NCBI GenBank assembly: GCA_003553305.1 | Contig: PWEB01000212.1 | Span: 1-15,490, forward strand | Reading direction: 5' to 3' | From: Syntrophomonadaceae bacterium | GTDB lineage: Bacteria > Bacillota > Dethiobacteria > DTU022 | Length of the DNA: 15,490 bases | Position numbers and translations under genes: made by a program | Part shown: positions 13,463 to 15,490 of the stretch, in pieces | How the letters are laid out: each line of letters begins with the position of its first letter | How positions within the stretch are numbered: the first letter of the stretch is position 1 | The notes under the pieces: generated by a model | Databases searched by the model: none | Told to the model about the DNA's origin: nothing | Seen by the model: only the letters and a program-made list of their open reading frames with translations

Positions 13463-15490
13463 CTAATCTGCTTTGATTACTTGACCGCCCCACTCTTCAC
13501 GGCTCACCAATGCTTGTTCCCAGGAAGTGATCTCATTCCACGTCGGCTGTGAATACCAGATACCTTCCTGGGCTTCGCTGTTTTCGTCAGCTTTACGGAT
13601 GCCCCGCATAAATGCATATAAAATTCCACCGAAACGTGTTTCATAATCTTCTTTTGTTTTGATCCCAAGCAGGCGTACAACTGCTAAAGTATAAAGCCGG
13701 GCCTGAATATTGTAATTAGCTTCCACATGTTCTTTCAAGGCAGTCTGGTCAAACGCCGACAGGCGATCACTTTTCCAGTCAAGCAGATAAAACTTTTCCT
13801 CATGTTCGAAAGTGATATCAATCAGCCCCTGCACGTAACCTCGCAGCACCTGAAATGGCAGAGCGCCTGCCTCGTTAAAATTGGTCTGGTTTATTGCAAG
13901 AAGAGGGTGAAATGCTTCGGGGATCGGATAAACAAACGACATTTCCATGCGATGGTTTGTGCCTGAAGCAATCCCGCCGGGCATTTCAAGCACATTCGTT
14001 TTTTCGCAGTTTTGCACCTCGATTGGAGTGCGCAGCGCATCATAGACCAACCGGAGGGTAGAGGGCAGATACTGCTCTGAAAAGCCGTGTCGTCTGGCGA
14101 TAATTTTAGCCTGCTGCCAGGCTTGATCCATTGATGTCCATGCTTCAAAGCTGCGGTTGTTGATTTCATCGAACGGAATGTTTTCAATAAGGGCATGCAG
14201 AAATATCCCGGCTTCCCGGCCTCCGGGAAGTTCAGGGGCAGCAGAAGAATCACCTGCCGCTTCTCCTTCGGCCGGCAAAGTTTTTTCCCTGCCGCTCCCA
14301 CCGGCAGAACCGGCCCAGCTTAACCGGGTTCTTTCTATTCCTGCCGGCCCCGTAGTTCCATTTCTGTCCATCTCTTCCAGCGAGACTTGATCGGTTTCGG
14401 CCTCTGCCGCGACTTCTTCATTTCGCCTTGCGGCCTGATCATCCACGTCAGCGTCGGGCGCCTGCCAGTTAATACCGCGTTTAATCCGGGTATAGCTGGT
14501 CAGGAGCACCCCTCTGTGCCGGGGTTTAATTTGTGCTGCTTCAGGTGCGCTGGAGGCGGGAATTTCGAGCAGATTTTGATCGGTGGGCCAATCTGTTAAA
14601 TCGACCCATCCGCTCTGTTCAGGAGGTGGTTTCTTCAGACATGAAGCCTCCCGTAATTTAAAATGACTATGATCCTCCAGCCGGTCCTTTGATCGCAGAA
14701 GATCGAGCTGTTTCTGAAGGGCTTTGTAAAAATCGCCGAGTCTTTTGTAACCATAGCTTCTTTCCGGAGGGGCATCATCCGGAGCTTCCCCAAAATAAGG
14801 CAGGTAAAGTCTTGATTTAGCCCGAGTCATGGATACATAGAGCAGGCGCTGATTTTCCTCGATCGTCTCCTGCTTGATAGCGCTGTCGATTTCTCCGGTC
14901 GCTTTGCCGATATGCAGGCGCCGTTCGTTGTCCTGATGATAAATGTTTGTTTCAAGCCCGCCGCCCCTGTAATTGCCAAATCCGCCACCGATAAAAACTA
15001 CTTCTGCTTCAAGCCCCTTGGCTTTGTGCATGGTTAGAATCTGTACCGCTTCTTTATCTGTTTCGAGACGCTGTACATTGCCCTCGCGGCCTTCCGGTAG
15101 TTTCCTCTGGTCAATGCGGGCTTTGAGGTTGCGATTAAGCTCGGTAAGTGATACCGGTCTTGAATATGCTTCGGCCTGAAGTAATTCAAACAAGTGGAGA
15201 TAGTTAGTCAGCGCACGTTCATTTCCTGCAAAAATAAGCCGCCTGACGATCCCCGATCCATTAATAATCTGATCAAAAAGCCGGGACCAGGCATGTTTTT
15301 CGGCCAACTGCTTCCATTCGAGCAGCAGGCCGGTCAGCGGATGACTTTCACCGGCGTCCCGCCAGTCCGGAAGATCCATTAAAGGTACATCAAAGAAAGG
15401 GGTCAGCCAGGCTGACATCCGGGTCCCGGGTTCTGTAGGTGTGTTGATCGCGTTTAGCAATCTATGGACATCATGAGCTTCGTCGGTTTG
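13463..15490 (-). CDS. recB: RecBCD-type exodeoxyribonuclease V beta chain (RecB helicase-nuclease), C-terminal part
   Basis: 675 residues are visible; the frame runs open to the right window edge (QTDEAHDVHRLLNAI...), so the methionine at 15391 or the leucine codon at 15460 are internal. Present are superfamily 1A helicase motif V (VQILTMHKAKGLEAEVVFIG) and motif VI (RLLYVSMTRAKSRLYL), a charged low-complexity linker rich in E, G and A (about 14440-14230), then the PD-(D/E)xK nuclease domain: GREAGIFLHALIE, GLIDITFEHEEKFYLLDWKS, and QARLYT. The Asp, Asp and Lys of the nuclease site are intact. The N-terminal Walker A half is outside the window. recD follows on the same strand after 38 bp; recC is expected upstream. 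The alternative, AddA, is less likely because of the RecD partner. Confidence 0.88.
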   Translation of the reverse strand, partial: QTDEAHDVHRLLNAINTPTEPGTRMSAWLTPFFDVPLMDLPDWRDAGESHPLTGLLLEWKQLAEKHAWSRLFDQIINGSGIVRRLIFAGNERALTNYLHLFELLQAEAYSRPVSLTELNRNLKARIDQRKLPEGREGNVQRLETDKEAVQILTMHKAKGLEAEVVFIGGGFGNYRGGGLETNIYHQDNERRLHIGKATGEIDSAIKQETIEENQRLLYVSMTRAKSRLYLPYFGEAPDDAPPERSYGYKRLGDFYKALQKQLDLLRSKDRLEDHSHFKLREASCLKKPPPEQSGWVDLTDWPTDQNLLEIPASSAPEAAQIKPRHRGVLLTSYTRIKRGINWQAPDADVDDQAARRNEEVAAEAETDQVSLEEMDRNGTTGPAGIERTRLSWAGSAGGSGREKTLPAEGEAAGDSSAAPELPGGREAGIFLHALIENIPFDEINNRSFEAWTSMDQAWQQAKIIARRHGFSEQYLPSTLRLVYDALRTPIEVQNCEKTNVLEMPGGIASGTNHRMEMSFVYPIPEAFHPLLAINQTNFNEAGALPFQVLRGYVQGLIDITFEHEEKFYLLDWKSDRLSAFDQTALKEHVEANYNIQARLYTLAVVRLLGIKTKEDYETRFGGILYAFMRGIRKADENSEAQEGIWYSQPTWNEITSWEQALVSREEWGGQVIKAD

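Noticed and set aside
13425..13493. Longer recD start at 13493
   Set aside because: It would overlap recB by about 30 bases and adds 23 residues without family character; the ATG at 13424 has a better ribosome binding site.
1..15490. CRISPR arrays, tRNA, rRNA or phage modules
   Set aside because: No regularly spaced repeats, cloverleaf-like or rRNA-like segments, or phage genes were seen.

Overview
The window looks like a chromosomal segment of an anaerobic, low-to-mid GC Firmicute (Clostridia; possibly a syntroph, acetogen or Peptococcaceae-like organism). Supporting signs are strong AGGAGG-type ribosome binding sites, TTG/GTG starts, sigma-A promoters, a corrinoid methyltransferase operon, a multi-cluster ferredoxin protein and a REP-associated transposase. 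The assignment is inference from gene content; no rRNA, tRNA or CRISPR array is present.

Left part (1-3009, minus strand): the start of a VOC/glyoxalase-fold protein cut by the window edge, a long-form glucose-6-phosphate isomerase, and a 280-residue protein ending in two [4Fe-4S] clusters. Positions 3109-5020 (plus) hold a REP-associated tyrosine transposase (RAYT) and a radical SAM protein with a second Cys set. Three REP-like palindromes sit near these genes. Next comes a decayed arsenic locus (5191-5919): an intact arsR with a clear promoter, then an internally deleted ACR3 arsenite-efflux gene. An unrecognised frameshifted remnant follows on the minus strand, then an intact M32 carboxypeptidase (6218-7720, plus) with its own promoter.

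Right part (minus strand): a tightly overlapping operon reading from about 11203 down to 7811. It encodes a corrinoid protein, a URO-D/MtaA-type methyltransferase lacking the usual HxC...C zinc motif, and a diguanylate cyclase whose N-terminal domain resembles DUF1638. Upstream lie recD and a truncated recB, the end of a probable recCBD operon, which is uncommon in Firmicutes (AddAB is usual).

The most notable signal is that the ferredoxin gene and the corrinoid operon, about 8 kb apart, have near-copy promoters. They share the -35, a 17-bp spacer with 13 identical positions, the -10 (one difference) and some downstream bases. This suggests co-regulation, and so that the ferredoxin protein may serve the corrinoid/methyl-transfer system, for example in reductive reactivation. 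Together with the cyclase, the region may couple one-carbon corrinoid chemistry to c-di-GMP signalling. That link is a hypothesis.
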